A DNA stretch of 64,000 bases from Pelodera strongyloides (Eukaryota; Nematoda; Chromadorea; Rhabditida; Rhabditidae). The translations under genes and the position numbers were made by a program. The notes beneath the pieces were generated by a model. The model did not search any database and was not told the DNA's origin. It saw only the letters and a list, made by a program, of their open reading frames with translations. The DNA is taken from assembly GCA_036852015.1 (NCBI GenBank), contig JAANDG010000051.1:186001-250000 (forward strand), given 5' to 3'. Below are positions 47,038 to 60,500 of this stretch, in pieces (the first letter of the stretch is position 1; each line of letters opens with the position of its first letter).

Positions 47038-48115
47038 ACCGGCTAGCACTTGGACAGTGGGAATTTAACGTTTTTATAAGAAAAATGAGGTTTATTGCTG
47101 AGAATTCTGTAGTGTTCTAAGAATAGGGAAAAGTTATGTACATTTACTAAACATGAGGGGAAAACGCATAGCGCTAAGGAATGAGACTTTGTAGCGGCCA
47201 ATGCACAATTTTTGTAGCAGAAGGAAGCGGAAGAAGCGGAAACGGTAAGAAAGCAAGCGGAACGGTAGCGGAAAGCCACTTGTTGCTAATGCACACAATG
47301 GAACATGAAAAGACAATTATCGAGCATGTACTTCAAAAACCACGTGTCATGTCACTTTATTTAAAACCTAGTAGACGTCTAGTAAAGATCTAAGACGCGA
47401 TGCTGATCTTTGTTTTCGTGAGCGAGCTCCGCGTTACGGATAAATCCGAAATAATCCTCCACAGACGCTCTCTGTAAAGAACAGATGATAGTCGCAAGTT
47501 TTTTTTTCGGAAACTGGTTTGAAATTGGAAAAGAAAGGGGTTTTTGGATTTTCCTTAAAAGACTTGGCAACTGATTTCATTAGTATGAGCTTATATGAGA
47601 AAATTGCTAAACATTGCAGCACTGACATCTTAGGGACCTTTTTGGTCATTATTCTTAGAAAGATTTCACACGATCAGTTTTAAAGCGGTATGGTATGGGG
47701 TATGTAAAACGTATGCAGTTCATTTCAGTGACGTGTGTGCAGTTCCAGCACAGAAGGGAACACATTTGAATACAATTATTGCGAATGCAATGATTGTGAA
47801 GAACATCCTTAATTATGAAAACACCAGTAAAGATAATTTTATTGTCAGAAGTAGGTTCTTTCAAAACATTGTAGTGGGAAAACCAAAATGGAAAACTCTA
47901 GTCTGAAACGAATATGAAAGCGAAATGAAGACCTGAATGGATATCCGTAAAAAGAAAACCATGAGATCGCGCGCGCTGACGGTAATTATAAAAATCCCGA
48001 GTGCGAAGCGCTGGCGCGGGAGAAAATTAACTGAGAAACCAAAAAGGGACTGTGTCCGGTATTAGAACAGAAAAGAACTGAAAAGTCTCAGAAATAAACG
48101 GAACGAGAACGGAAG

Positions 48116-48237
48116 TTAAAGCAGTATGACACGTGGTTTGTGAAGCGTATGCAGTGGAGACTGTACCGGAAACGCCCATAGTGGTACACAAAATTGCATG
48201 TAATACATGGGAGCGCCACGCACCATACCGCTTGAGA
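48116..48237. mobile_element. TTAA fold-back, GCGGTATGGCACGTGG family, copy 3
   Basis: Left TTAAAGCAGTATGACACGTG; right CGCACCATACCGCTTGAG. A partial relative starts at about 47679. Confidence 0.7.
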
Positions 48238-48865
48238 TTACCAGAGCGATGTAAATAAGAGAGGAAAAATTAATCACCTGAACAGCAACAACAACAACTC
48301 TGAATACACACAAGGGAAGGAAACTAGCGACAACTGGTCAGACTGATTATATTTATCGACGGACAGATTGACTAACCAAGTACGATATAGTACGCAAGAA
48401 AACATACAAACTCTCGACAACACAAATTACCGTAATCTGCACATCGCATTTGGGAAATACACCGCTGGGGTAACCAGCCATTAGCACACTGTAAACATAA
48501 ACACAAAAAATCCAAACACTCCTAAACCAAAAACTACCGTAACCCGTCAAGAATGCCTGTACTGATCTCGGGAGCTCTCTTGTTTGAGATAAAGGACTTG
48601 GACTGATTGCGCGCGGCGCCTTCGCCAGTTTTGAAAGTGAAAGTGACTGGGTCGACCCAAATGTGCGCGCCCGGTGTAAATGGGTAAGGAGGTGCCGGGA
48701 GTGGCCCCCGAGTGCGCAGCGCGCTCTAGAGCGGATTCCGCTAGGCGCAAAGCGCGCTCGACTCGGTCTCCTAGAGATATCAAGGAGATAGGGACTGACT
48801 AGTGAGTCAAGGACGATGTAACCAACCACACACATTCTTGAAAGAAGGCTGAGAGGAGCAGAGGG

Positions 48866-48866
48866 G

Positions 48867-48922
<56 letters not shown>

Positions 48923-48930
48923 AAGAGACG
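48866..48930. repeat. (GA)n microsatellite
   Basis: GAGAGA run with AAAGACA interruptions. It accounts for the Leu/Ser-rich open frames on the minus strand here. Confidence 0.9.
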
Positions 48931-49821
48931 TGCCCAACTACTGTAGTTGCACAGTAGCAATCTAGTAAGAGAGTAAACCGAGTCCGATAGTCCAAAATGT
49001 CTAATCCTAATAGAAAGTTAGGGCCGCAAGTAAGGCCTCACTGTTCTCAGAACACTCTTTTGTAGACTTCAGTTGCCACAAAATAGAGTAGGTACCAAGA
49101 AGCGAGACAGTCATGACTACTTAGAGAGGAGCCACCGACGCAGACAACGATTCATAGAATATACACAGAATACAATGACCACTACGAGGTAAAAAGAGAG
49201 CTGAGGGGAGAGCGAGATATAGAGACAGAGATACGGTGAGAGATAGAGATTGCATAGAGTCTGGTCAAGTATCCTTCTCCTACAAGTGCATGGTGTGGAC
49301 TTATAATAACGTTCTTTATATGTAGAATTGTAAAGAACGCAATGTTGCAATAGCATACAAAAGATCACTACAATAATGGGATAAATGCATAAAAGGGCGC
49401 ATATGTATATATGAACATAAGAGGACAAATGTTTGGTGTTCTATGAGTTACACCCTCTTTATCGTATAATCCACACTACTTACACTAGGGGACGCAAAAA
49501 TAATATTATAATAAAATAATACAGAGTACCTTGTGGGCTCCCGAGGTTTCAAAATAAACAATAAACCACGACGAAATTCTTGCTTTTATACAATTATCAA
49601 AGGTACAGAAACAGTTTAATCGCTACGTAGGAAATCGAGGAACCAGGTCCCCGGTTTTCATGGGCCAAACCATTTGGTGACCACTTGGTGGCCACTTCTT
49701 GGCGTGACCGACAATATTTCCCGAAAACCGTGGTCAACTCGGCACCACGTGGTCATCATGTGGTCACTGAATGGTCGGTGACCGTCACCAAAGGGTGTGG
49801 AGGTAGTATCGCATGAGAACA

Positions 49822-50003
49822 TTAAAGCGAAATACCGGTTTGAAACGTATTGTGAACACCTGAATTCTTATGTATTTATGCTAACTTACTCGAATTTAGC
49901 TCGATTTTTTGTATTCTAATTTATGTTAATTTGCATAAGAAAGCTGCGTAAGAATGCTGGTGTCCGCGATACGTTTCAAAAACCGGTCGGTATTTCGCTT
50001 TAA
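49822..50003. mobile_element. TTAA palindromic MITE, copy 12
   Basis: 182 bp with both ends intact. The left arm lacks part of the CCGGCCGG block (ACCGGTTTGAAACG). Confidence 0.88.
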
Positions 50004-50596
50004 ATGAGTCAAAGTCCAAATCCAATCTGAATAAGTACATAGATATGCATGCAACTCTCTAGAAAGGATAAAACTATATTTCAATGTTCCCAGAGCATAA
50101 AAAACTCGCTCCGACAAGCGTTGCGTTCAATACATGCGCGGCGCGATTAACCTCAAACTTCAAGTGATTCTTTTCAAAGTCTAACAGGATTTGCAGATTT
50201 GCTTGTAGAGCGGGTTGAGAGTTGAGGGGGTTAAACGACTAGCCTTAACAGGAGAAACGGGTCACTGCGCAAAGCTGAAACAGATGTCAACTTTGAGAGA
50301 TTGTGTGAAACTTGAAACCATGCAAGAGAACTATTAGCCTCTAGCCGGACGTTAGTAGGAAAACGTCAAAACCTATGACCTGTATGACTTAATGAAAAAC
50401 AATGATGTTCAGAAATTTTCGAGTATTAAAAATCTTCGAGTGCTGTCTATCGTTGCATCACTACGAGCTACCGAGCACCCCATCCGGGAGTGCACAACGG
50501 TATGGATGTATGTATATTTATTCAACCTGTTGTTTTCACATACGAAACTTCAGAATAAGATTTACACCCTTGCCTGACTCTTTAAGGCGAAACGCA

Positions 50597-51312
50597 TAAT
50601 AATAATAATAATAATTTATTACGCACACATAAAATTCATGAGAAAAATATATGCAACGTACAGTTTTGTCGAGTAAAGCAACAGTCAACAGTGGCACAAA
50701 TACAAAAATGAAGAATAAATAAAGTGACACATTATACAGAAATTTATGAAGCTAAGTGCGGAGTTTCCTCAATCATTATAGAAGTTCTATGTACAAATGA
50801 ATGCCTACGAACCATTTTAGTTGCTCTGGGAATAACGATCCTACTCCTGCCCCTACGGGAAGAGTAAGCAAAGGGTCTGAACTTGAACATTCTCTCAAGC
50901 TCGCACCACATTTCCCAGCTAAAATTTTTCGTAGCATTTTCGCATCTGATCTTTTTCTACGATTCACAAGTAAATCTAATTTCAATGCTTCATTTCTTAC
51001 ACTGGGAGGGGGCGTATCAGCATATCTAAGTAAATGAGATCGCATAAAAACACGCTTGGTAAACATTCGTTGAATTCTTTCTAAGGCTAATTTGTCTCTC
51101 TGCTTGTACGGGTTAAATACAACGGAACCTGATTCGAGAATAGACCTCACATATAAACAATAAGCTAGAACAAGGATCTTTGCTTTGTGAGTTTTTAATG
51201 TACGAAAAAGGGCAAACATCCTCTTTCGAGCCTGGTTACAAATAAACGACACATGCCTAGAAAAACTAAGATTTTCGGTAATAAAAAAGCCTAAGTCCTT
51301 AACTTCAGTTAC
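50597..51312 (-). mobile_element. 5'-truncated LINE fragment (CR1/Jockey-like RT C-terminus)
   Basis: The minus-strand frame reads EVKDLGFFITENLSF, then RHVSFICNQARKRMFALFR and LAYCLYVRSILESGSVVFNP, YKQRDKLALERIQRMFTKRV. These are hallmarks of the C-terminal end of CR1/Jockey-type reverse transcriptases, just past the catalytic palm. The coding frame stops near 50776, and the element ends in a (TTA)n tail at 50597-50618, as CR1-like elements do. It is truncated at about 51312, with the palm and endonuclease missing. Confidence 0.85.
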
Positions 51313-51339
51313 CTTCGAACTTCAGTTACCTTCGCATCT

Positions 51340-51486
51340 CAAGTACTTGTATTCTTATGCATTTATGCAAGGTGGGGGTCTAATTGGAGTCTAGTTTTTA
51401 TTCTAATTTTTGCTCATTTACATATGCAGCATTAGAAAGCAGGTGTACGCAATGCGTTTCAAGAACCGGCTGGTATTTCACTTTAA
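51340..51486. mobile_element. TTAA palindromic MITE, copy 13 (left end missing)
   Basis: Only the right terminal repeat is clear (TTCAAGAACCGGCTGGTATT, ending CTTTAA). It adjoins the truncated 5' end of the LINE fragment. Confidence 0.65.
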
Positions 51487-51724
51487 AGAACCACTCATTA
51501 GTCTAGCCACTATTCATCAGCTAATATTGTAAGATTCTTTCGAGCCACAAAGGTCTACCAGTCATTAGATCTAGCACAGGATCGGGTGGCATGCTAGCCT
51601 ATATTTGGATGTCTTATCTTCCACATATCAGTCGTCTTTTTGCGAGCGGTGCCGCAACCTTGACCCATTACGGTATGTGTAGCGGAACACGACGGGATAC
51701 TGTCTCCCTTTAATCAGCCCCTTT

Positions 51725-51789
51725 CTAACACTCTCTCTTTCTCAAGAATCTCCCTCCCTCTTTCTCTCTCTCACTATCTTCCTCTCTAA

Positions 51790-51825
<36 letters not shown>
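51725..51825. repeat. (CT)n-rich microsatellite
   Basis: CTCTCT run with TTCTCTAAC interruptions. Confidence 0.9.
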
Positions 51826-51826
<1 letters not shown>

Positions 51827-52589
51827 CAAGAACCGTACAAAATGTGGGAAAACGAAAGAAAGTATACCGGTGAACCAGAAAGGGGCAAGAAAGGGGGTAA
51901 CTAGTATAATGGTGGGCATTGTGATCTTGAATCGAGATCGAACTTTTGAAGAATAGAAAAGGGTGTAGTATATACTTTTCCAAAGAAACCATTCAAAACG
52001 TAAAAGGACGTCTGTGATACACGACAAAATTCATTTGCCGCCTAATTGAAATTTGCAACCGTTGCAGCACACGTTCAAGCGTTAAACTGAGCATTTTGAA
52101 GATTTTTCATTCATGAGATTATTCCTCGTACATTGCACACAATGTACTGTATACATGCAGATTTACACTTTTCCGAAAACCAACTCCTCGCCCTAACGCC
52201 GGCAAAATAACCACAAGGTCCACATGTATGTAAACTAAACTATGGACTTACTACCCATTCCGCTCTTTTATCTATACCCGAGCTCTTGCATATCGCTGTT
52301 AATATGTACAACGACTATAGACATGCAGATTTCCACTTTTCCAACAACCAACTCCTCACGAAATAGAAAACGAGACCGAGAAAAGAACTAGGACTGATGA
52401 CCCAATTTCACAACCGTTTTCTCCTATCAATCTCTTGCACAAAGGAATGTGTGGTTGAACTTCTTTGGGTAATCCCAAACAAGGGCAAGTTACAAACATT
52501 TGCTAAGGGGGAGATATTGAGCAATGCATCCGGTACACGTACAGGGTCCGAAAAAATGGTACGCCGTCTATTTCAGCCACCAGTATGTG

Positions 52590-52695
52590 GTGTGTGTGTG
52601 TGTGTGCGTGTGTGTATGTGCATGTGTGTGTGTATGTGTATGTGTATGTATGTATATGTGTATGTGTATGTGTATGTGTATGGTGTATGTGTGTA

Positions 52696-52726
<31 letters not shown>

Positions 52727-52742
52727 GTTGTGTATGTGTATG

Positions 52743-52821
<79 letters not shown>

Positions 52822-52915
52822 ATATATATGTGTGTGCATGTGTGTTCATGTGTGCATGTGTGTGCATCGGTACATGTGTGCATGTGTTGTGATGTGTCCA
52901 TGTGTGTGTGTGTGC
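52590..52915. repeat. (TG)n - T55 - (TG)n compound microsatellite
   Basis: About 165 bp of TG/TATG repeats, an uninterrupted run of 55 T (52757-52811), then about 100 bp of TG/CATG repeats. It accounts for all the Val/Cys- and Phe-rich frames at this place, none of which should be called genes. Confidence 0.97.
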
Positions 52916-54154
52916 GAGAGGATTTTACATTCCGCGTCTCCGTAAATCTCGTACAACTTTAGTTGGTATAAAATAGTATCATCCAGAGCTAGACATCCTA
53001 CCCAGATCATACCAGACGATAACACTCACAGTAATAACTATCAAACAATAAAACGCGGTTGCTTACCAAGAGCGAGGTCACTTAGATGGTCAACCCAGAT
53101 TAACATTTAACGGACATAGGACCTCAACCTCAACTGTCTCTAGCTGGATAATATATACCGGTGAACGTATGGTACCTTACGCTTAGGGACAAATTAACCC
53201 AAACAACAGAATTCACTCTAGTGCACCACGAATTACTCTAAAAAATAAGCGGCAACAGCGCAACGGAAGCGGACAGTACAACAAACTCTCAGTCCAGACC
53301 CAAAATTTGCGACAACATTGATGAAAGTCCGAGCCATTTCGCGCACAAAAAAATGATCCGCCTCCCTCTGCTGCGCGGAAGGGTGTTAAATTCCAGGCGG
53401 CGCGGCTAGTGTGCCACCACTCATTCGCGCACCCTAGAGGTGGTGCCGCACCGCTGCGGAGGCTCCTATTTTTGCGCGCGGAACCGCACGTTGAAACTAT
53501 CACCCTAGGGCACTAACGTAAGCATAACTCAAAAATGTTAGCAGTTTACAACTCTATGACAGTATTCACTGGCTATCTAACTTCTAATTACTTCCTGATT
53601 GTGAATAATTGCTAGAATACACTGTAGAGCACACTGAATAACTGATAAACACCACCAAACAAAATTTCGAAAAATATTTATCAACCTAAAATAAAAATAA
53701 CAATCAAATAAATAACAAACAAAAAGAATAACAAATAACAATTTGAAACAAATTTCTCGAACACCGGCTTATGTACACCTCATTCTCATATCACAAACTG
53801 GTACCAAATATAAAAGCTAAAATCCACAAACCGCTAAAACATACCTATGTAAGTAAGATTTATCGATTTATGTAAGTTACCACCATAAAGTGGTTTAACC
53901 TCTAATCTAATCGTGAATACGATAAAGGGAGGAAGAGAGTAAACGAAATATGATACCGTACCGTACCAAAGAACTCTAGAGTACCAGACAGAAAGAAAGC
54001 TACCGTAGCAAAGCATTGCAAGACTACTGTACTATAGATACGATACAGTACAAAGGCAAAAAAGATACCCAAACGCGCCAAAATAAAAAAGAGTAAATGC
54101 CACATAACCAAATGGAACTAACGTTACGGTACCAAAGAGACAAAAGCTGATTAT

Positions 54155-54462
54155 AATGCCCTGTCCAAGTATGCGATTCGCACTTGCGAAAATGACAAAT
54201 GCCTGTCCATGTTCGAGTCAATGTAAATGACAAGGTCCCGCATCGATTTTGCATCTAGTATGGATCTATTTCAAAACAGTACTGATCTAGTACGTATCCA
54301 TTTCAAATAGTACGGATCTGATACACTTTCGTTGCTGGACTATGTAAAACGCGTCATTCGCATGGGTTACGGTAGGCATTTGACATTCATGTAAAATGAC
54401 CTGAACATGGACAGGCATTTGTCATTTTCGCAAATGCGAATCGCAAACATGGACAGGGCATT
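54155..54462. mobile_element. Long fold-back element, AATGCCCTGTCCA ends
   Basis: Left arm AATGCCCTGTCCAAGTATGC, GATTCGCACTTGCGAAAATG, CCTGTCCATGTTCGAGTCA pairs with the right arm ending CATGGACAGGGCATT. The centre has repeats of CTAGTACGGATC. An arm-only relative occurs at 16004-16080. Confidence 0.87.
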
Positions 54463-54533
54463 AAAGGTGCTACCTGCCACCGTACGACGGTGAGTAGATT
54501 TTTTTCCTGGTAAACAAGGAAGCTATCTGATTA

Positions 54534-57500
54534 TCAGTTATCAATCAGTTGATCAAACAGCTCTGACTTTCCACACTCACTTCTAAGTTCTTCACATGCA
54601 TCACAAAGCCCAATCTGGAATAAATTAAACCGTAAGCTTAGACGGGTTGTGGGCTATGCGTGGGTATGTAGCGCGTCAACAGAATCCACAAACTCCTACA
54701 TATTATGAAAATTAAAGACACATTACGGGGGGGGCGTGGTCAAGTGGCAAGGCCCTTGCTCACGCCATCGGTGACTGGTTCGATCCCGGGCCGGAACCCC
54801 CTCACCCCACCAAAGGTGTAAAAGTTGGTAGCTGGGTAAAACCAGCGGAGATAAATCGACTTCCCGAGCAGATTGGCCACCGGGAAGTTTAAATGGCCAG
54901 TATGTTCAGCCTCTGAGCTGGACCCCGGTGCACCGTTAATTCGGTTGATATAACCCGGTTGCCCGGTTCACTTTATCTTTTTATCTTTAAAGGCACATTA
55001 CCATCATAGAAGTCCTCACCGAGTCTCGCAGAGCGAGGGGATCAATGTTAAAGGAGTAAATATATATATATATTTATTAAATACACCAGAAGTGTGCATC
55101 CGAGGATGAAGATTAAAAACGAACATACAAACGGAAATAGATGACTGAGTTGATTAGCAATGAGATTTGACATTCTGCATTTGGAATATTGTCGCAAATG
55201 AATAACGCCAGCATTGTTGTTTGAGCAAACCTTGAATGAATCCCGTTAGCAAATAATGTGGTATTTCCAAATGTGAAACAAACAAACCTCCTGAACGGCC
55301 ACCGCACAGAAATCGCACTTCTGTTTCCCCACAACCTTCGAGTGCACTTTAGCCGCAGTTGCCAGTAAAGTTGACGTCGTGGACTGAAAGAATTGAAATC
55401 TCACATATGGATAATGTGTCTTTTTCTTGTTACCCCTCTTAAAATTAATGACACAGCATTTCATAACTGGGGTTGTCATATACATGTGTAAATCGGGTGT
55501 AACACTTCGATGTGAAGCACAGCAAAAAAAAAACTCAAAAAACGCCATCCTTGGATCCTTAGTTGACTGTAACTTATAAAACGGTATAAGAAGCGGTTTA
55601 TGAAACAAACGGATCTTGCATTCCCAGCACTGTATGCAAAGGATACTGAGCGATTATTCGCTAAACTCATTTGCATACAATGCATAAGAAAGAAGATCTC
55701 CAAAATATGGTTTAAAAACCGGGTGTCATACCATACCTTTCACTCAAACAATATAAGTTTGCAATCAAAAGATGGCCCGTGCCAAGTCCAATGTGATGGT
55801 GGTGTCATTTTTTCCACTAGATCCTATTAGAAAAAGATCCAGACCAAAGACAAAAACGGCTGGTTTTTCAAACGTTTTTTAAATAGAATCAGACTTATAA
55901 TTGCGCTGAAGTCGCGCAGAAATTTGCCTACGGCCGGCAGACTTTTCAACACCGGCTATCATACGGCTTCAGAGTTTAGAAAAACACTCACCTTAAATCC
56001 CTCTTCCAATAACGTATTGACAAAGTCGTCTGCCACTTTCTGTACACTTTTCTCCTCGAGTGTCATCACATTCTCCGGTATACAGAAGTTATCGTAGCCA
56101 TTCAAACGGTTGAGTAGCAGAACTTCCTAAATCAGATGTTTATATACACATGTACAAATCGGCACTAGGCCAAAAGGACAGATTCTTAGTTATTCGTGTG
56201 CATATGGCAAGTAACACTGTTACACCTTTTGGTCTTCAGCTTTTGGTCAGCACTTGGTAAATATTTTGGAAAAAAAATCAACGTAGTGGAGACCATTCTG
56301 TAAACGCAGAAATAAAGCGACTATACATGCCACAAGTAGATGTATAAGGCTTTACTGAAACAAACGGTGTTACAATTGTTCTGCTTATTTGATGCGCAAT
56401 TGTTTTCCACTCTACACAACACCATGCACATAGAATGTTAAAGAACACAAACTTTATGTTTAAGACAACGGTCGTACGGTGCTTGGTGCTTCCACATTTG
56501 TTGAGATCGCAGAAAACCAGAACCATAGCACAATAACAAACACTGACCTTCTCACAAATGTCGTGCAATGGCCTGAGTAGAGTAACGTTATGACGCTTCT
56601 CGCACACGTTGGTAAGGTCAGATACCTGACTGCCTAAAATAACGCAATTAAGAAACGTAAAAAATAACATAAGAACCCCCAAGATAATCCTATAAGGATA
56701 TGTATCAAGGTTCTTTGTTCAGCTTGTCAACAGGCAGGGCACAAGCCCTCCCGAATACCCCGAGCAAGACACAATTTTAGGATTCGCTCCATTATGCTCA
56801 AACTTTACTCTAAAGCGTGAAAATTTCTCCGCTGATTATCGCCATGTTTCACGCAAATATGAATTTCCCCCCGAAATTGTGAGACAGTCCAAAGCACTGT
56901 GGCCAAACAATCAAACAAAAGGTATGTACTAGCCCTACGCCCTAGCCAACCAATAAATGTTCCTTTAAAAAACACACGCAAAGTTACGGTTAAAACAGGG
57001 CACACTTATGCACAGTAAAATTACGCAAAGGGAACGAATAGAAGCAGACATAAATGGAAAGAAAATCAATAAAATATTAATAAAATCGCACCTCGACCAA
57101 CACAAAACGATGTAATCGTATGCCTGCCCAAATCGTCGCCGTTCGTCGGAAACATCACCTTACCTATAAGAATTCTACGGCATCAAGGATCATCGATCAA
57201 TAATGAATAAAGCTGCCCACGCTAGCTAAACAAAATCACTACGGATACTACGACTGGTGGAAACTGAAGTTTAAACACGATTCTTACGAGTACGACTCCC
57301 GCTACTCCACCGTCCATTTTGCAGTTAGCAACAAAACGAATCAATTCATAACTTTATAATAATAAAGTATCCAGACCTTCTTTCGAACCAGCATTACAGT
57401 TAACGATTTACAGGTTAGTACGTGGCTCATGAAATCAATAAAAGGTGAAATAAAAAACAACGCAAGACTACTTACCTATCCACAACGTCCTCGCGTATCT

Positions 57501-60500
57501 TGCCGCCAATCGCTCGATGGCGATCCTTAGAGTTTCGGCCTTGCATGACGGTGATTGGAAGGACGAAAGAAGCTCTTTTAGGGAATCGATCTGAAATGGA
57601 ACATCGATCTGAAATGATCATGTGGAACTTATTTGGGAACATGACCTATCACCCGGGTGACGTGACCACCTTCGTTCAACAGTCCTAAAATCGGTGAAAC
57701 ATCTCTCCTCAAACACTGTCAAATCCAAAACGGAATGAACTATATGTAAATTAGTCCAAAGCACCACCGGCCGAAGGCGGGCGGACTGCGGACTAATTAT
57801 GTTTATTCATATAAATACATCTTTACTTGACTTGCAAGCGGATTTTAAATATCTTAAATACCTTACTTATTTATAAACCAAAACCAACCTTCTCCACTCC
57901 AATAACCTTTGCACCGGTACAGTCCACAACAACCGACTGATTCATACACGCCGCAACGTGGACAATGTACCAATCGCATACAAGGAGCTTCCGAAGTTCT
58001 CGGATTTTTATCGATATCTGCTCGATCACTGCCAAGTCCGTCGAGTAGATGGGACAGAGCACCTAAAAGCATGGATTCGTAAATTCGTCTCTCAGAAAAA
58101 AATAGACGGTTCAATTCAATGGATCAACTTCCTAAGCGACCGTAAAACCAAGGCAGAATTGACCGAGCGCGCTATTTCCTCCGCGTCTTGGGAAACCACA
58201 ACTTCTTGCGGATTTACTCCACTACAGTTCAACGTTTATCTTTTTTTCACCTACATTTGTTGATGTTTCAAGCCGCGTTCGAGTTGGGAAAAAGTTGTGG
58301 AATTCCGGAATTCCACCGTTCGAGATGGGACACCGGAAACGTGAATGTTTTTCCGTTATTTAGCCCCAACCGTCGGGGTCAAGCGTCATTTTTGGCTCCT
58401 GCAGTGGTTAAAAATATAATCCCACAACGATTCCACTACGGTATTTTTGCATTTCCACGCACGTTTTTCCGTCCAACTCATATGGCGAAATTCCGGAATT
58501 CCACCAACTTTTCCCCAACTCGAACGCGGCTTCACAAAGTACAGAAAAGCTACAACAACGAGACACCTCACTGTATCTCCTGCAATACCGTGGAACTGGT
58601 TCTGGTTGAAAAAACGACTTCGACCAGAAGATAATATCCGATAAATAGCTTGTGTGTTTGGGCGCGTTCGGGATTGATTTTCCGAAAGGAAACTCGGCCA
58701 AATCCTCGTTCGGGATGGACAGTTTGGAAACGTTCCAATGCTTGGAGAAAACAAAAAATACAGTAGGAATTAGCATGGAAAATTTGAAAAATATGCGCGG
58801 GAAACGTTTTTCGCAAGCTAATTCATACTGTATTTTTTGTTTTCTCCAAGCATTGGAACGTTTCCAAAAAGTCCATCCCGAACGATGAATTTGTATGGTT
58901 TCCTTTCGGAAAATCAATCCCGAACGCGCCCTTAGTTTTAGTCCAAAACCTCCTAAGAAAAGCCACATATGGTAAATCGTTTTAGAAACACTGCCAGGTT
59001 GCAGAATTGACAACGATACGTGGATAAATACCGGTTGCACATAACGAATAACGATTCGGTTGCACAACACATAATGTGGTCGATTTCGGAACACCTTGCC
59101 CGTTGGACTTCGCCATGTCCAGCGCTTCTCCTCTGGTTTGGGGAAGAAGCTGTTTGTATGTAACAGCTTGTATCTGTAGATGTTCCACTACACGTGTTCG
59201 GTTTTCGGAGGTGTTACGGTGAAGAGGGTGCGGCCCGATACGGTGGCCGAGATTGCCGATCCTGGCACTTATTTTGGCGCTAAAGTCACCGCAGACCACA
59301 ATATAAAGTTATGAAGTAAAACTCGCCGACGGTGCAATCATCAACTTTCTATGGCTTCCTTCGTTTGCTGATTCGATAATTTGTCCGAGCGCCAAGGCGG
59401 ATGACGGAGATCCATCGAAAACTAGTAAAGTCTCCTTGTTTGCGCCGTCCTGCAAGATATTAAAATTCAATAAGATTAATAATTAATAAATGATACTATA
59501 GATATCATTACCATTTTGCTCGCTCATGAATGCATTGACTGTATTGAGACCTGGGAGCAGTTTGATTGAGGTTTCCAATCCAATCCCTCTTCGTTGTTAG
59601 TGGCCTTATATTGTCAAAACTTGCGCGATACTTTGTTGTCGTAAAAAAATGTTATGTTATGTTATGTGTTCTGTGTATGCAGATCCCCGCGTGATTGCGT
59701 CGTATAGATTTATTCATTTACATACAACACGGAACACATGGGACTGCAGTTCTCCTGTATGTGTTTCAAAAACCGGAAGTTATATCGCTTTAAAATACTT
59801 CACCACCGCACCTTGTACACACGACGCTTTCCAAGTGTCGATCGGAACTTGTGCTTCACCATTTGGTCAAAGCATGGACGGCAATAAACTGCTTTCTTCG
59901 GGTCGACCGCTGATAAAATTCCTAAAAATTATTCTAATCATTTCTTCAAAACCGGATATCCCATCCATCCATTCCCCAGCAGAATGAAGTAATTGAAGAA
60001 GCGCGACGCTAGAACACTAGCGCACTTCGTTCCGTGTTCCGTGTATACTTAATTGTTGTTATATATGATTGATTGTATGTGTGAATGAAGTAGTTATAGG
60101 AAGAGTGCTAGCAACAGTTTCACAGACAACTACATTATAATTACTGACTGTGAGTGAGTGAATTATTGAGTGAACGTTGAAGGCACAAGACACAAATTCG
60201 TTGCCCAGCAGGGGTACAGGTTGATGCGTGAAAACACGCACGAACCACCTCCGGATTGGTTTTGACAACCTCCGGAAACAATTCGAAATTAATATATTTG
60301 ACCGAGACATGGTGTTTTATTAAAACGGTATATCACTAAAAGCTAAAGAAACCACCTCCATTTACGCACGGAATTCATACCCTGTTGCCCAGCAAACGCT
60401 TCAAACTTCAAACCCACTTGTTATATCGTTTTGCTTTAAAGTAGGCACCACCAAATCTAATGTCATACCTTTCTGATCACATTTCACACATTGTCGATCC

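Larger units (their letters stand above)
45558..54533. other. Gene-poor region (about 9 kb)
   Basis: No multi-exon gene could be assembled. Contents: SINE-like unit near 46040, fold-back 46509-46628, tandem duplication 46633-47037, TTAA fold-backs at 48116 and 49822, GA repeat 48870, LINE fragment 50597-51312, degraded MITE 51340, CT repeat 51725-51825, TG-T-TG repeat 52590-52915, and long palindrome 54155-54462. Two exon-like segments (47385-47470 and 48418-48492, minus) are open between plausible splice sites but could not be linked. Confidence 0.55.

Noticed and set aside
47385..48492. Two exon-like minus-strand segments, one reading RASVEDYFGFIRN to a stop
   Set aside because: I considered them as the C-terminus of CTU2, but the chain already closes at 54534 with a normal length. 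Phases do not fit and the intron would be about 6 kb.
48353..48937. 194-codon minus-strand frame beginning with a Leu/Ser run
   Set aside because: The start is the GA microsatellite at 48866-48930; the rest shows no recognisable domain or splice context.
52397..52962. Six overlapping open frames on both strands, up to 182 codons
   Set aside because: They are translations of the TG/T55/TG microsatellite; no complexity outside the repeat.
58408..59094. 228-codon open frame on the minus strand
   Set aside because: It runs through the 58658-58934 palindrome and half of the 58266 one, shows no protein-like motifs, and lies wholly within the CTU2 intron.
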